Shown here one piece after another: positions 1-10,697 of a DNA stretch of 64,000 nt (position 1 is the stretch's first letter; each line of letters opens with the position of its first letter). Under the pieces are notes generated by a model. The model had not been told where the DNA came from. It did no database searches and was given only the letters and a program-made list of their open reading frames with translations. The position numbers and the translations under genes are program-made. Location of the stretch: contig CAUJSJ030000127.1 of the NCBI GenBank assembly GCA_963422775.4, forward strand, positions 15,831 to 79,830, written 5' to 3'. Source of the stretch: Pelomonas sp963422775. GTDB lineage: Bacteria > Pseudomonadota > Gammaproteobacteria > Burkholderiales > Burkholderiaceae_C.

Positions 1-1035
1 CACGAGGCTCCAGCCCTCGCGCGTGTCGACGAGGAAGGCGAAGCCCGCCAGGCGGTTGAAGAGCAGGTACTCGCGCCAGAAGCTCTGCTCGTCGTCGCCG
101 TCCTCGGGGATGTCGCAGCGCTCCTGGTAGCCGACGACCTGCCAGGCCTCGGGTTTCCCGCCGTCGATCGCCAGCGTGCCGCTGCGGCCCAGCGGAATCA
201 GCGGCGGCAGGCCACGGCTCTGCGGCGTGAAGCCCAGCGCCTTGGACTCACCTTCGGGCAGGTTGACGACCGCATTGCACTGCGCGCAGACCATGCTCTT
301 GGTCTGCGAGAGCTTGGGCTCCAGCGGTGCGCCGCAGCTGGGGCAGCCAATGCTGCGGCCCTTGAACTTGGCCTCGGCGACGGACTCGCCCTCGGCCGTC
401 GTGCGCAGGCCTTGCAGCGCCAGGTCGGCCAGGGCCACGCTGCGGCCGACGGACCAGACCGGCGGTGCACCGTCGCGGTATTCCAGGCTGCCCACCTCGC
501 CCTGGGCGTTGCGCAGCTCCACGACGCGGCCGGCCTTGGGCGGCCTCGGCAGCTCGCCCTCGGCCGCTCGCAGCGCCGCCTCGACGATGGCCGCGACCTG
601 CCAGCGCTGGCCGGCCAGCGTCAGCGGCAGGCCAACGCCCGGCGCCTCGGGCGGCAGCTCGGCCAGCGGCGCCTCCAGGCTGAGGACGAACTGGCCGTTG
701 TCCTCGCTGAGCCAGGCGGTGCGCGGTGTGTCGCCACCGGCGTCGAACAGCAGATGCCATTCGTTCCAGTTGCCGAGCTCGGAGCCGCGCTGAACGCGGC
801 CGACGACGGCGAAGCCCTTGCCCATCCAGCGCCCGGAGGCGCCGAGCCGCAGCGGCGAGTAGTCCTCGAAGATCTCGGCGCTCTGGCCGATCTGGCTCAG
901 CGTCTCGCCGTCGCGCAGCAGCGTGCTGCGGCAAAAGCCGCAGACGGCGCTCGCGGAAGCCGCACTGGCGAACTCGACCTGCGCCCCGCAGTTGGGGCAG
1001 GCCGCGCGCCAGCGGCGCTGGGCTTGGTCAGCCAA
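1..1035 (-). CDS. DUF4178 zinc-ribbon protein, 3' end cut off by the window
   Basis: The reverse frame is open from the window edge to 1035. It encodes two CxxC-type zinc-ribbon pairs (CPNCG with CGFC near the N-terminus, CPSCG with CAQC near residue 250), and the segments around them resemble DUF4178 proteins. The start is forced. A TGA in the same frame lies just upstream, so the TTG at 1035, which overlaps the end of the SPFH gene, is the first usable start. The overlap implies translational coupling with that gene. DUF4178 proteins have no established biochemical role. They are often found next to SPFH/SHOCT proteins, as here. Confidence 0.8.
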   Translation of the reverse strand, partial: MADQAQRRWRAACPNCGAQVEFASAASASAVCGFCRSTLLRDGETLSQIGQSAEIFEDYSPLRLGASGRWMGKGFAVVGRVQRGSELGNWNEWHLLFDAGGDTPRTAWLSEDNGQFVLSLEAPLAELPPEAPGVGLPLTLAGQRWQVAAIVEAALRAAEGELPRPPKAGRVVELRNAQGEVGSLEYRDGAPPVWSVGRSVALADLALQGLRTTAEGESVAEAKFKGRSIGCPSCGAPLEPKLSQTKSMVCAQCNAVVNLPEGESKALGFTPQSRGLPPLIPLGRSGTLAIDGGKPEAWQVVGYQERCDIPEDGDDEQSFWREYLLFNRLAGFAFLVDTREGWSLV

Positions 1036-2056
1036 GTTTCTTCAGCAGATCAGCCTTCTTCGCGGCGAATTCCTCGTCGGTCAGGATGCCCTTGGCCTTG
1101 AGGTCGCCGAGCTTTTCCAGCAGCGAGACGATGTCCTCGGGCTTGCTGGCCGCCGGCGCGGGCGCGGCGGTGCCGACGCCGGCCAGGCCCTGGCCCAGCG
1201 TCTGCGCCAGCGTCTGGCCCAGGGCCACACCGGCGCCCAGGCCGATGGCCTCGCCGGCGATGCCACTGCCGCCAGAGCCGCCCTTGGCCATCTCGGGCAG
1301 TGCCTGGGCCGCCTGGTACTGCATGAACTGCCCCATGTTCTGGCCAATGATGCCCATGCCGATGCGCTGGTCGAGGATCTTCTGCAGCTCCTCGGGCAGG
1401 GAGACGTTCTGCATCGTCACCGTCAGCAGTTCGAGGCCGATGGCGTCGAAAGACGGCGCCGTGGCGTTTTTCAGCGCGGCGGCGAACTCGATCTGGTTCG
1501 CCGCCAGGTCCAGGAAGGCGGTGCCGCTGCTCGCGACAGCGTCGCTGATGTGCTGCAGCATCAGGCCGCGCAGCTGCCCGTCGAGTTCGGCCGAGGTGTA
1601 GCGCTCGCGCGTGCCGGAGATCTGGCTGTGGAAGACCTTCGCGTCCTTGACGCGGTAGGCATAGTTGCCGAAGGCACGCAGGCGCACGGCGCCAAAGTCC
1701 TTGTCGCGGATGGCCACCGGCTGGCTGGTGCCCCAGCGCTGGTCGATCTGCTGGCGGGTACTGAAGAAGTAGACGTCGCTCTTGAAGGGGGACTCGAAGA
1801 GCTTGTCCCAGTTCTTCAGGTAGGTCAGCACCGGCAGCGTTTGCGTGGTGAGCTTGTGCGTGCCGGGGCCGAAGACGTCTGCCACCTGGCCTTCGTTGAC
1901 GAAGACGGCGACCTGGGATTCGCGCACCACCAGTTGGCCGCCGTTCTGGATTTCCATGCCGGACATCGGGAAGCGCCAGGCCAGCGTGCCGTCGGCGTCC
2001 TCGGTCCACTGGATGACGTCTATGAACTGTTTCTTGATGAAATCCATCAGGGCCAT
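1028..2056 (-). CDS. SPFH domain protein with C-terminal SHOCT domain
   Basis: The product has 342 residues. The N-terminal two thirds, beginning MALMDFIKKQFIDVIQW, is an SPFH/band-7-like domain of the kind once called virion core protein-like. A Gly/Ala-rich linker (about 255-310) follows. The last 35 residues (DIVSLLEKLGDLKAKGILTDE onward) are a typical SHOCT oligomerisation motif. No transmembrane segment is evident. I chose the ATG at 2056 because the domain begins there; an in-frame extension to 2143 is basic and looks non-coding. It lies upstream of, and overlaps, the DUF4178 gene. A scaffold role in the membrane or cytosol is an inference from the family. Confidence 0.85.
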   Translation of the reverse strand: MALMDFIKKQFIDVIQWTEDADGTLAWRFPMSGMEIQNGGQLVVRESQVAVFVNEGQVADVFGPGTHKLTTQTLPVLTYLKNWDKLFESPFKSDVYFFSTRQQIDQRWGTSQPVAIRDKDFGAVRLRAFGNYAYRVKDAKVFHSQISGTRERYTSAELDGQLRGLMLQHISDAVASSGTAFLDLAANQIEFAAALKNATAPSFDAIGLELLTVTMQNVSLPEELQKILDQRIGMGIIGQNMGQFMQYQAAQALPEMAKGGSGGSGIAGEAIGLGAGVALGQTLAQTLGQGLAGVGTAAPAPAASKPEDIVSLLEKLGDLKAKGILTDEEFAAKKADLLKKLG

Positions 2057-2169
2057 GGGGGTACCTGCGTGCGGTGAAAAGGGAATGGAGACGAGTATCC
2101 GGCGGCGGCGGCAGACTTCAACGCCCAAACAGGTGAATCTCACCGCGCGCCAAGGTGAGAATCCATTGC

Positions 2170-2643
2170 ATGTCGAGAGTTTGCATCCAGACCGGGGACT
2201 TTGACCTCACCCGCGAAGCCGCCGCGCTGCGCGCCGCGGATGGTGGCGTCGGCGCCGTCGTCGCGTTTATCGGCACGGTGCGCGAGCACAGCAGCGGTGC
2301 CGCCGTGTCGGCCATGGAGCTGGAGCACTACCCCGGCATGACGGAGGCGGCCATCGAGGCGATGCTGGACGAGGCACTGGCCCGCTTCGACATCCGCGCC
2401 GCCCGCGTCATCCACCGCGTCGGCACCCTGCAGGCCCGGGATCAGATCGTTCTCGTGCTGGTCACCAGCGCGCACCGAGGGCAGGCCTTCCAGGCCTGCG
2501 AATTCCTGATGGACTACTTGAAGACCCAGGCGCCGTTCTGGAAGAAGGAACACACGCCCGATGGTGCCCACTGGGTGGACGCCCGTGTGGCGGACGACGA
2601 GGCTCTGGCGCGCTGGGGCATTGCGGGAGGGAATGCAGCTTGA
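2170..2643 (+). CDS. moaE: MoaE, large subunit of molybdopterin synthase
   Basis: The 157-residue product is full length for MoaE. With MoaD it inserts the two dithiolene sulfurs that turn precursor Z into molybdopterin. Recognisable features are the FIGTVREHSSG segment, the VLVTSAHRGQAFQACEFLMD block and the catalytic-lysine region KTQAPFWKKE near residue 120. The ATG at 2170 is preferred over a GTG at 2155 because GGTGAG lies at ribosome-binding distance. No moaD is adjacent. The stop overlaps the TTG start of crcB, so the two are probably translated together. Confidence 0.93.
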   Translation: MSRVCIQTGDFDLTREAAALRAADGGVGAVVAFIGTVREHSSGAAVSAMELEHYPGMTEAAIEAMLDEALARFDIRAARVIHRVGTLQARDQIVLVLVTSAHRGQAFQACEFLMDYLKTQAPFWKKEHTPDGAHWVDARVADDEALARWGIAGGNAA

Positions 2644-3005
2644 ACGCGTTGGCTGTTTCGATAGGTGCCGCGCTGGGCGCCCTGGCGCGCTGGCAGGCCG
2701 GCCTGCTGTTCAACAACCGCTGGGCGGGCTTTCCGCTCGGCACGCTGGCGGTCAACCTTGTCGGCGGGCTGTTGATCGGCATGGCGCTGGAGTGGTTTGG
2801 CCGCCAGCCCAACGATTTGATGAAGCTGCTGCTGGTGACCGGCTTCCTGGGCGGGCTGACGACCTTCTCGGCCTTCTCTGGTGAGTCGCTGGCCCTTTTG
2901 CGGCACGGCGAGCTGGGCATGGCGATTGCCCATACCCTGGCGCATGTGCTGGGCTCTCTTTTTGCTGCCTGGCTGGGCATGCGTCTCGTGCAGGCCTTGA
3001 TCTAG
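2640..3005 (+). CDS. crcB: CrcB/Fluc fluoride ion channel
   Basis: A 121-residue, four-helix membrane protein of the Fluc family. These proteins form dual-topology dimers that expel fluoride through the inner membrane. The family signatures are present: GALARWQAG near the N-terminus, GTLAVNLVGGLLIG in helix 2 and GFLGGLTTFSAFSGE, which contains the phenylalanine-box region, in helix 3. The start is a TTG inside the moaE stop (TTGA). No fluoride riboswitch can precede it because the upstream sequence is moaE coding sequence. Confidence 0.92.
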   Translation: MNALAVSIGAALGALARWQAGLLFNNRWAGFPLGTLAVNLVGGLLIGMALEWFGRQPNDLMKLLLVTGFLGGLTTFSAFSGESLALLRHGELGMAIAHTLAHVLGSLFAAWLGMRLVQALI

Positions 3006-3010
3006 CGCAA

Positions 3011-3038
3011 CTTGAAAAGCGCCGATGGGCGCCCACTT
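3011..3038 (+). promoter_or_regulatory. Candidate sigma-32 heat-shock promoter of clpB
   Basis: An exact CTTGAAA lies at 3011-3017, and GCCCACTT at 3031-3038 resembles the sigma-32 -10 element CCCCATNT (6 of 8). The spacer is 13 bases. The pair sits 27 bases before the clpB ATG, followed by a GGAGG ribosome-binding site. The match is by eye. Confidence 0.5.
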
Positions 3039-3064
3039 GGCTTCGCAACCGGAGGATTCCCACC

Positions 3065-5655
<2,591 letters not shown>

Positions 5656-5657
<2 letters not shown>

Positions 5658-5678
5658 TCACCAGCGCGAGCGGTGATC
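5656..5678. terminator. Hairpin between convergent clpB and DUF2804 genes
   Basis: GATCACC at 5656-5662 pairs with GGTGATC at 5672-5678 across a nine-base loop, exactly where the two genes converge. There is no U-tract on either side, so termination here is only a possibility. Confidence 0.3.
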
Positions 5679-6641
5679 CTCCGTCACGCCGAGCAGGTCT
5701 TGCACCTGTCTCGGCGTCGCTGTTTTTGAAGCGCGCACCGTGCCGGCGAAGCGGCCGATGGGCTGCACGTAGTGGCTGGCCGCGAAGCCCAGATCCTTGT
5801 CGGCAGCGCGGGCGCCTTCCGGCGTGAAGACGAGGTCGAGCAGGCCGTCTTCCGTGCGCACGCGCCACGGGTCCAGCGGCCGTGCGGCGTCGAACTCGAA
5901 GTCGGCGGCGGCCAGCGGCACGGGCTGGCCATCCAGCCACAGCACGTTCTCCTGGCTGCCGAAGTAGCCTTGCTGCAGGTTGAAGCCCACGTCGGGCCGG
6001 TGCGCGCTGGCCCAGCGCCAGGCGGTGTCGCGCGCGAGCAGGCCGTTGGAGGCGTCGACGGCGGCCCAGGCGCTGTCGAGGGCGAAGCGCTGGCCCTCGG
6101 CCTCGGCCCAGCCGCGCACGGGGAGGGCGCTGGTCTTCTGCGTCGCGTGCGCCAGGCCGCCCTTGATGGGACCGATGGCCAGCAGCGGCGGGGCCATGTT
6201 CTGCAGATTCAGTTCGGCCTCGATGCGCAGGGCCCGCGCGCTGACGCGCAGGCGCAGCAGGTCGCCCGGTTCATGCTTCAGCGACAGCCGCGCGCCCGGG
6301 CCGCGGAACCAGGCGTGGGCGTCGGCCAGTGGCTCGTCGGACACGCCGGCCTGCAGGCCCGCCAGGCCGTCCTGGCTCCAGTCGGCCAGCAGGGTGCGGC
6401 GGCGGCGGTCGAAGAGGTAGGCGAAGGCGGAGCAGGCCCAGCCCAGGTCGACGATCGCCACGCCGATGAAGAGCTGCTCGTTGCCCAGGCCGACGTAATG
6501 CCAGCGCTTGTGATGCAGCCGGCGCCAGAGCCAGGAGCGACGTTCGGCGAGGCCCTGCCAGTCGAGGCGGTCGATGCGCCCGGCGTAGCGGCCGTGGGCG
6601 GGCGTGCCCTCGACGACGACGGATGACGGAGCAGGGTTCAT
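5658..6641 (-). CDS. DUF2804 domain-containing protein
   Basis: The 327-residue product matches the DUF2804 pattern: an N-terminal GRYAGRIDRLDW segment, the block KRWHYVGLGNEQLFIGVAIVD and the C-terminal GFNLQQGYFGSQENVLWLDG. No signal peptide or membrane helix is evident. The function of the family is unknown; the fold may be lipocalin-like. The ATG at 6641 overlaps the stop of the AraC regulator (ATGA), so the two are almost certainly one transcript and may share a target process. Confidence 0.85.
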   Translation of the reverse strand: MNPAPSSVVVEGTPAHGRYAGRIDRLDWQGLAERRSWLWRRLHHKRWHYVGLGNEQLFIGVAIVDLGWACSAFAYLFDRRRRTLLADWSQDGLAGLQAGVSDEPLADAHAWFRGPGARLSLKHEPGDLLRLRVSARALRIEAELNLQNMAPPLLAIGPIKGGLAHATQKTSALPVRGWAEAEGQRFALDSAWAAVDASNGLLARDTAWRWASAHRPDVGFNLQQGYFGSQENVLWLDGQPVPLAAADFEFDAARPLDPWRVRTEDGLLDLVFTPEGARAADKDLGFAASHYVQPIGRFAGTVRASKTATPRQVQDLLGVTEDHRSRW

Positions 6642-7624
6642 CGTGTGTGCTGCCTGCGCCACTGCAGCGGCGCCTGGCCCGTCCACTGCCGGAAGGCGCG
6701 CGTGAAGGCGCTTTGTTCGGAATAGCCCAGCAGCAAGGCCACCTCGGCCAGCTCCACGCTGGCGTCGCGCAGATAGGCCTCGGCGAGCTGTTGGCGCGTC
6801 TGGCCCAGCAGGGCCTGGAAGCTCTGGCCGTGCTCTGCCAGACGCCGCTGCAGGCTGCGCGGGCTCATCTGCAGGCTGTGGGCCAGGTCGGGCAGCTGGG
6901 TGCGGCCCGAGCGGATCAGGCCGACCAGCGCCTGGTGCCAGACGCCGACCGGCTCGCTGACGGCGGCCACGTCTTGCAGCAGGCGCTCGGCTTGCGCGTC
7001 CAGCAGGGCCAGCAGGGCTGCGTCGGCGCCGCGCAGCGGCAAGGCGAGGTCCCGCTGCGCCAGCACGAGGCGGGTGCTCGGCTGATCGAAACGCACCAGG
7101 CCGCCGAAGAATTCTTCGTAGGGCCGCATGTCGGCGGGGCGGCGGTTGACGAAGTCCACGGCCAGCGCGCGCAGCGGCCGGCCCGTGAACTCGCGCGTCA
7201 GCTGCACCAGCGCGGCGATGGCCGTCTCGTCCACCAGCGCCCCGGGCCGGCCGCGCTCGACGCCCCATTCGATGCAGATGCCCTCGGGGCAGGCCCTCAG
7301 CTGGGCGATGTTCACGTCGTAGACCGAGCGGTGATAGCGCTCCAGCCGCTGCAGGGCCTCGCCCAGCGTGCCGCAGGCCAGCGCCGCGAAGCCGACGACG
7401 CCGAAGTGGCGCGGCGCGATGCCGCGGGCCAGGCGCAGCGCAAAGGTGGCTCTCGGCCCGGGGTCGAGATCGCGTGCCCGGTCCAGCAGGGCCTGCCAGC
7501 GGCGCAGCGCGACGAAGGTCTCGGCCGGCGCCGGTGGTTCGCCCAGGGCCTGCGCAAGTCCCAGCCTGCCCATGTGCTCGAAGAGCAGCTGGACGTAGCT
7601 GGCGGCGACACGGGTCTCATCCAT
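6638..7624 (-). CDS. AraC-family regulator with arabinose-binding-like N-terminal domain
   Basis: The 328-residue protein has the PF12625-type N-terminal region (about 20-200) found in OruR/ArgR-like AraC regulators, followed by a C-terminal AraC helix-turn-helix pair ending LLGYSEQSAFTRAFRQWTGQ. Its neighbours, DUF2804 downstream and a sterol-desaturase-like gene divergently upstream, suggest it controls lipid or membrane metabolism genes. That link is inference. Confidence 0.88.
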   Translation of the reverse strand: MDETRVAASYVQLLFEHMGRLGLAQALGEPPAPAETFVALRRWQALLDRARDLDPGPRATFALRLARGIAPRHFGVVGFAALACGTLGEALQRLERYHRSVYDVNIAQLRACPEGICIEWGVERGRPGALVDETAIAALVQLTREFTGRPLRALAVDFVNRRPADMRPYEEFFGGLVRFDQPSTRLVLAQRDLALPLRGADAALLALLDAQAERLLQDVAAVSEPVGVWHQALVGLIRSGRTQLPDLAHSLQMSPRSLQRRLAEHGQSFQALLGQTRQQLAEAYLRDASVELAEVALLLGYSEQSAFTRAFRQWTGQAPLQWRRQHTR

Positions 7625-7636
7625 GGGCCGGCGATC

Positions 7637-7742
7637 ATCCCGCAGCGGCCGCCCTGCGCTGCTGCGGGATCACCCCAGCCGTGTCGCGATCCGTCAAAAA
7701 CCCGGGGTTTGCCGTCAAGAAGCTTCGGCCGTTCGGCGTCAA
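7637..7742. promoter_or_regulatory. Candidate AraC-type operator region between divergent genes
   Basis: The intergenic region holds a 10-base perfect inverted repeat (ATCCCGCAGC at 7637-7646 with GCTGCGGGAT at 7661-7670). It also holds direct repeats CCGTCAA at 7691-7697 and 7712-7718, starting 21 bases apart, plus GGCGTCAA at 7736-7743. The palindrome AAACCCGGGGTTT at 7698-7710 lies between the first two repeats. Direct repeats two helical turns apart are typical of AraC-family binding. Confidence 0.4.
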
Positions 7743-7751
7743 CATCGCGGC

Positions 7752-8645
7752 ATGGACTGGCTGCTCAACCCCCTTCTCGACCTTTACCAACGCCATTTCG
7801 ACTGGCGCGACCTGACGCTGGTGATGCTGTCGCCTGTCTTTGGCGTCTTCCTGGCGATGGAGGCCTGGCGCTTTCGCAAGACCGGCGTCTTCGATCTGTG
7901 GGACACATTCGACAGCATGAACAGCGGCGGCAGCTATCTGGTGGCCGACCTCTTCCTGCTGGCCGTGCTGGTGCTGCCGGCCATGGGCTGGGTCTACGAC
8001 CACCGCCTCTTCACCATTGACGTGACCGTCTGGCGCTTCGTCGGCCTGTTCCTGCTGGTGGAGTTCCTGTACTACTTCTTTCACCGTGGCAGCCACCGCA
8101 TCCGCTGGTTCTGGTGCGCGCACGTCGTGCACCACGGCTCGGAGAAGATGAACTTCGGCACGGCGCTGCGCCAGAGCTGGTTCTATCCGATTGCCGGCAA
8201 CTGGCTGTTCTACCTGCCGGCCGTCTTTCTCGGCTTCGAGCCGCGCTGGGTGCTGTTCGCGCTGTCGCTGAACCTGGGCTACCAGTTCTTCGTGCACACG
8301 AGCTGGGTGGGCAGGATGCCGGCCTGGTTCGAGTTCGTCTTCAACACGCCCTCCCACCACCGCGCCCACCATGGCCGCAACCCGCAGTACATCGACAAGA
8401 ACTTCGGCGGCACGCTGATCGTCTTCGACCGCCTGTTCGGCACGTTCGAGCCCGAGCAGGCGCCAGTGGACTATGGCCTGGAGCACCCGTTCCCCACGCA
8501 CAACCTGTTCTGGCTGAACGCGCACGAGTGGCGGGCGATGTTCCATGACATGGCTCGGGAGAAGACCTGGGCCATGCGGCTGGCGCACCTTTGGAAGCCG
8601 CCGGAGTGGCGGCGGCATTCCAACGGCTTCCAGGATCAGGGCTGA
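7752..8645 (+). CDS. Sterol desaturase / fatty acid hydroxylase family protein
   Basis: The 297-residue integral membrane protein has the histidine clusters of the di-iron fatty acid hydroxylase superfamily: FHRGSHR, HVVHHGSE and SHHRAHHGRN. Several hydrophobic helices precede and separate them. Such enzymes hydroxylate or desaturate lipids using O2. The substrate cannot be told from sequence. The ATG at 7752 begins MDWLLNPLLDLYQRHFDWRD; the in-frame extension upstream lies in the operator region. It is divergent from the AraC regulator and overlaps the 3' end of the S9 peptidase gene by 10 bases. Confidence 0.88.
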   Translation: MDWLLNPLLDLYQRHFDWRDLTLVMLSPVFGVFLAMEAWRFRKTGVFDLWDTFDSMNSGGSYLVADLFLLAVLVLPAMGWVYDHRLFTIDVTVWRFVGLFLLVEFLYYFFHRGSHRIRWFWCAHVVHHGSEKMNFGTALRQSWFYPIAGNWLFYLPAVFLGFEPRWVLFALSLNLGYQFFVHTSWVGRMPAWFEFVFNTPSHHRAHHGRNPQYIDKNFGGTLIVFDRLFGTFEPEQAPVDYGLEHPFPTHNLFWLNAHEWRAMFHDMAREKTWAMRLAHLWKPPEWRRHSNGFQDQG

Positions 8646-10630
8646 AGGTATTTGGCCAGGAAGGCCTCCATGCGCTGCGCGAAGTCGACGCGGTTCTTGA
8701 CGACGGCGAAGCCGTGGGCCTCGCCGGTGTAGGTGAGCCAGACCGGCTCATTGCCCGCCGCCCGCAGTGCCTCGCGCAGGCGCTTGCCGTGCGCGAGCGG
8801 CACGCGCTGGTCCTGTTCACCGAAGGCCAGCAGCACCGGAGCCTTGATGCGGGCGGCCTGCTTGACGGGTGAGTTGGCGGCCAGCATGGCGGCGTCCTTC
8901 ACCGCGTCGCCCACGCGGTCGGGCATCTCGAACTTGCGGAAGTCGTTGCCCAGGTCGTCGTTGACGAACCAGGAACCCGTCACCAGCAGTTCCAGGTCGG
9001 TCACGGCCAGCCAGGCGACGCCGCAGCGGTACAGCGCCGGGTCCTTGATGAGGCCCATCAGCGTGCTGTAGCCGCCGTAGCTGGCGCCGGCGATGCAGGC
9101 CTTGTCGCTGGCGAGGCCTTCCTTCTGCGCCCAGCGCAACGCGTCGGCCACGTCGTCCTGCATGGCCTGGCCCCATTGCTTGAAGCCGGCCTCGAGGTGG
9201 GCGCTGCCGTAGCCGGCGCTGCCGCGGAACTCGGGCTCGATGACGACGTAGCCGCGCGAGGCCAGGAACTGGGCGTCGGCGTCCCAGCGCCACTGGCCGC
9301 CGCGAATCCAGGGGCCACCGTGCACGAGGACGACGGCCGGCAGCGGCCCCTTGGCCTCGGGGTTGCGGGTGATCCAGACGGGCAGATCCAGGCCGTCGCG
9401 GGCCTTGATGCGTTGCAGCTCCAGCGTGGCCATCTGCTCGGGTCGGATGTCCTCGCGCACGGCCCGGAAGAGCCGCCAGCTGCGCTCGCCTTCCGGCGGC
9501 TTGGCCTGGAAGAGATAGAGCTGGCCGGGGTTGCGGTCGCTGTAGCTGCGCACCAGGGCCACCATGTCGGGCGTGCCGCAGCGGCGGCAGTCGATGCGGT
9601 TGACGCGGCCGGGGAAGAGGCCGTCGGCGCGCTGCTGGAATGCCTTCATCCCGTCGTCGAACCAGATCGTGGTCTCGGCCTCGGCGACGACACGCACGCC
9701 CAGCGTGCGGCCGCTCTCGTCGGTGACGAAGTCGCCGCGGAAATCGAAGCCCGGTACGGCGATCAGCGGCTTGGCCTCGGGCGCGTTGCTCTTGAAGTCG
9801 TAGCGCGACAGCGCGCGGTGGCCGCCGGCGCCCTCGCTGCGCGAGACCCAGAGCGTGCCGGCGTCGTCCACCGCCTCGACGCGGTAGGGTAGGGTGAGCA
9901 GGTCGCTCTCGTAGATCTGTGTCCAGCTGCGCGTGCCCGGCGGCTGCCACCAGGCCGCCTGGCGGCCCTTGAACTGCGTGAGAGCGATGCGCGGCTCGCC
10001 CAGGCTGTCGGCCACCCAGCCCACCGTGTGCACGGGCTCCTTGTAGTCGACGCTGCGCGTCGTGTTGCTGGCCGTGTTCAGCCAGACCGGTGTCTCGAGC
10101 GCTTCGCCGCTGTAGGAATACTCGAGGAGCAGCACCTCCTCGTTGACCTTGCCGGGCCGCGACGGCGGCACCGCCACCAGTCGGTGGTTCCAGTCCAGCA
10201 TGCGGTCGTCGCTGCCATCGTTGACGACGGCCTTGAACTGGCGCCGCACCAGCTGGCGGGCCGGCGAGCCGTCGGTCTTCACCGTGAACAGCCCGGGCGC
10301 GCCCGCGGGGCGGCCGCTGCCGGCGCTGAAGTCGGTGACGCCGAATACCAGCCGTTCGTCGTTGACCCAGTGCACGTTCATCACGTCCGCCTCGGGGAAC
10401 TGGGCGGCGCGGATGGCGCGGCCGCCCGGTGCGAGGTCGTAGACGGCCAGGCCCGCGCGTGGCGTGCCCTTGGCCGTCGTGATGGCCAGCCGGCGGCCCG
10501 AGGGCGACAGCACGGCCTCGGCGATGTCGGCGTCCTTGTAGAACACCTCCGCCGGTGGCGGTGCGGCCTGGGCAAGCTGCACGGCCAGGCCGGCGAGTGC
10601 GAGCGCGGCGGTGTGAAGGCGTGAACTCAT
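8636..10630 (-). CDS. Secreted S9-family serine peptidase (copy 1)
   Basis: The 664-residue product has a signal peptide (MSSRLHTAALALAGLAVQ with an AQA cleavage region), a beta-propeller-like N-terminal domain and a C-terminal alpha/beta hydrolase. The catalytic residues I infer are Ser517 in GASYGGYST, Asp607 in FGEQDQRV and His639 in EAHGF. A CRRCG pair sits mid-protein. It belongs to the prolyl oligopeptidase/acylaminoacyl peptidase group and probably acts in the periplasm. The ATG at 10630 is chosen because the signal peptide starts there. The next gene upstream is a close paralogue in tandem. Confidence 0.88.
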   Translation of the reverse strand: MSSRLHTAALALAGLAVQLAQAAPPPAEVFYKDADIAEAVLSPSGRRLAITTAKGTPRAGLAVYDLAPGGRAIRAAQFPEADVMNVHWVNDERLVFGVTDFSAGSGRPAGAPGLFTVKTDGSPARQLVRRQFKAVVNDGSDDRMLDWNHRLVAVPPSRPGKVNEEVLLLEYSYSGEALETPVWLNTASNTTRSVDYKEPVHTVGWVADSLGEPRIALTQFKGRQAAWWQPPGTRSWTQIYESDLLTLPYRVEAVDDAGTLWVSRSEGAGGHRALSRYDFKSNAPEAKPLIAVPGFDFRGDFVTDESGRTLGVRVVAEAETTIWFDDGMKAFQQRADGLFPGRVNRIDCRRCGTPDMVALVRSYSDRNPGQLYLFQAKPPEGERSWRLFRAVREDIRPEQMATLELQRIKARDGLDLPVWITRNPEAKGPLPAVVLVHGGPWIRGGQWRWDADAQFLASRGYVVIEPEFRGSAGYGSAHLEAGFKQWGQAMQDDVADALRWAQKEGLASDKACIAGASYGGYSTLMGLIKDPALYRCGVAWLAVTDLELLVTGSWFVNDDLGNDFRKFEMPDRVGDAVKDAAMLAANSPVKQAARIKAPVLLAFGEQDQRVPLAHGKRLREALRAAGNEPVWLTYTGEAHGFAVVKNRVDFAQRMEAFLAKYLQP

Positions 10631-10697
10631 TGCATCTCCCTGATGCGTTGTTTTTTTTCGGGGCGCGAGGATAGCGGGCCGCCGGCAGCCCCAAGGC

